The translations under genes were made by a program, and so were the position numbers. A stretch of 39,006 nucleotides of DNA from positions 1 through 39,006 of IMG/VR virus record IMGVR_UViG_3300045051_000780; one strand, 5' to 3'. The notes beneath the pieces were generated by a model. The model was not told where the DNA came from and ran no database searches. It was given only the letters and a program-made list of their open reading frames with translations. Shown here in pieces: positions 38,262 through 39,006 of this stretch (positions within the stretch are counted from its first letter, which is position 1; each line of letters opens with the position of its first letter). Source of the stretch: a virus.

Positions 38262-38321
38262 AAGATCAATAGTTAAATGGCATACTGCTAACTACGACCG
38301 CACATCCATCAATTTCTGGCC

Positions 38322-38347
38322 CCGGCGAGAGATGCTCTTCAGCCGGG
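38322..38347. other. inverted repeat before the last gene
   Basis: CCCGGC at 38322-38327 and GCCGGG at 38342-38347 can pair, with an inner AGAG/CTCT. It lies just before the AAGGAGG site of the truncated gene and could act as leader hairpin or weak terminator. The 100-base gap holds no other gene. Confidence 0.4.
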
Positions 38348-38365
38348 AGTAAAAGGAGGGTTCTA

Positions 38366-39006
38366 ATGCTCAGTCAGAGAGAACGTTGGGTTTTTTATTT
38401 CGATAAAATTTTGAGGCCTCACCCCGACGAAGCACCTGATATGCCGTTACTTGAGCTAATGCAACTTTTACATAGTAGGCAACAGGCAGGCGAGTCAGTA
38501 AAGCTAATCAATAATGACACTGCTGCAATCCGAATTAATGATATTCGGTTTGATCATGAAAATCAGGTGGTCTGTTTACTAATTCAGTATGCGGACCAAA
38601 TGGCATCCGATCCAGTTTTTAGCAATTTAGAGACTGGTGCCCTAAGAGTAGAACCGAAACTTGATGGTGAGGGAGTGGCCATTTCAGCTCATGTGGTGAT
38701 ATCTCTGATCCCCCAGCGCCCAAGAGAACCCGTTTATCTCATGCTCTTGGAAGATGTCCCAGGAATTGGGCAGACCAAACTTAAACCGTTCTTGACCTCC
38801 GAGTTCAAAGCTGTTTCAAATTTCACGTTCAGGGACGAAGAAAATGTTGAAAAAAAGTGTCGCCCCATTGTCGAAATGAATGGCTACATGGCACAAACTC
38901 TTCGGGAAGGGTTAGAAACGGGAACCCTCAAGGGGATTGATCTGGTCAGGGAAAGAGCACAGCATGAGGAGTTCGATGAGCCTGGCATTATGGAAGAAAT
39001 TTCTCG
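38366..39006 (+). CDS. unknown protein of the accessory block (cut by window edge)
   Basis: At least 213 codons are visible, with an AAAAGGAGGG site. The product starts MLSQRERWVFYFDKILRPHP and shows alternating strands and helices, ending open at the window edge. A middle region (ALRVEPKLDGEGVAISAHVV) and the plan of the N terminus weakly recall the RexA-type exclusion proteins. That resemblance is too slight to rely on. It follows the Cas2-like and Cys proteins on the same strand, so the three may form one system. Family not recognised. Confidence 0.6.
   Translation, partial: MLSQRERWVFYFDKILRPHPDEAPDMPLLELMQLLHSRQQAGESVKLINNDTAAIRINDIRFDHENQVVCLLIQYADQMASDPVFSNLETGALRVEPKLDGEGVAISAHVVISLIPQRPREPVYLMLLEDVPGIGQTKLKPFLTSEFKAVSNFTFRDEENVEKKCRPIVEMNGYMAQTLREGLETGTLKGIDLVRERAQHEEFDEPGIMEEIS

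Noticed and set aside
1-39006. CRISPR array, tRNA genes, integron integrase, Mu end sequences
   Set aside because: No regular spaced repeats, cloverleaf, tyrosine recombinase motifs or MuA-type terminal repeats could be recognised by eye. The Cas2-like gene alone does not indicate CRISPR.

Overview
The window is almost entirely a Mu-like transposable (transposition-replicating) siphophage, seen here as a prophage. It is read mainly on the minus strand, from a lysogeny switch near 36.5 kb leftwards to a DNA-modification locus cut by the window start. The DNA is GC-rich. The proteins have the flavour of prophages from anaerobic Desulfuromonadales/Geobacter-type bacteria, and a stand-alone glycyl-radical domain of anaerobic ribonucleotide reductase fits an anaerobic host. 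Host assignment is an inference. Neither phage end could be recognised: the c end should lie right of 37 kb and the S end left of base 1.

Layout, right to left. At 37.0-39.0 kb (plus strand, visibly more AT-rich) lies an accessory block: a lipoprotein, a Cas2-fold protein, a small Cys protein and a truncated unknown gene. At 36.4-36.97 kb is the switch: repressor c (plus) and a Ner-like regulator (minus), with face-to-face overlapping promoters and an inverted repeat over both. At 28.0-36.1 kb is the early operon: regulators, MuA-like transposase, MuB-like ATPase, Gam, several zinc-ribbon or winged-helix microproteins, the NrdD-like fragment and a GemA/gp16-like protein. At 26.0-27.87 kb is the most unusual region: four small genes, including a DNA adenine methyltransferase, each ending in an integron attC-like site. 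This reads as a gene-cassette array without integrase inside a Mu-like phage. At 25.4-25.7 kb is a hairpin-rich gap with a terminator, where Mu has its lysis promoter.

The late genes follow: lysis and accessory genes (endolysin, PLA2-like protein, lipoprotein, DksA/TraR-like protein) at 23.3-25.4 kb, then packaging and head genes in Mu order (TerS, TerL, portal, F, G, protease I with nested scaffold Z). These are joined to a lambda-type capsid (gpE-like) and decoration protein, gp36 and gp37 homologues, a tail tube, tail chaperones with a -1 frameshift, and a 1044-residue tape measure. A long set of tail-tip proteins comes next, and no contractile sheath is seen. The phage is therefore a mosaic of Mu-type replication and head maturation, a lambda-type shell and a long flexible tail. 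The left edge carries a Com-like regulator, a small overlapping gene and the start of an ABC-type ATPase, in the place of Mu com-mom.

Most late genes are joined by ATGA, TGATG or GTGA overlaps, so translation is tightly coupled. Two plus-strand genes interrupt the minus-strand operons (13.2 kb and 35.6 kb) and look like independently expressed cargo. No tRNA, rRNA, CRISPR array or integrase gene was seen.
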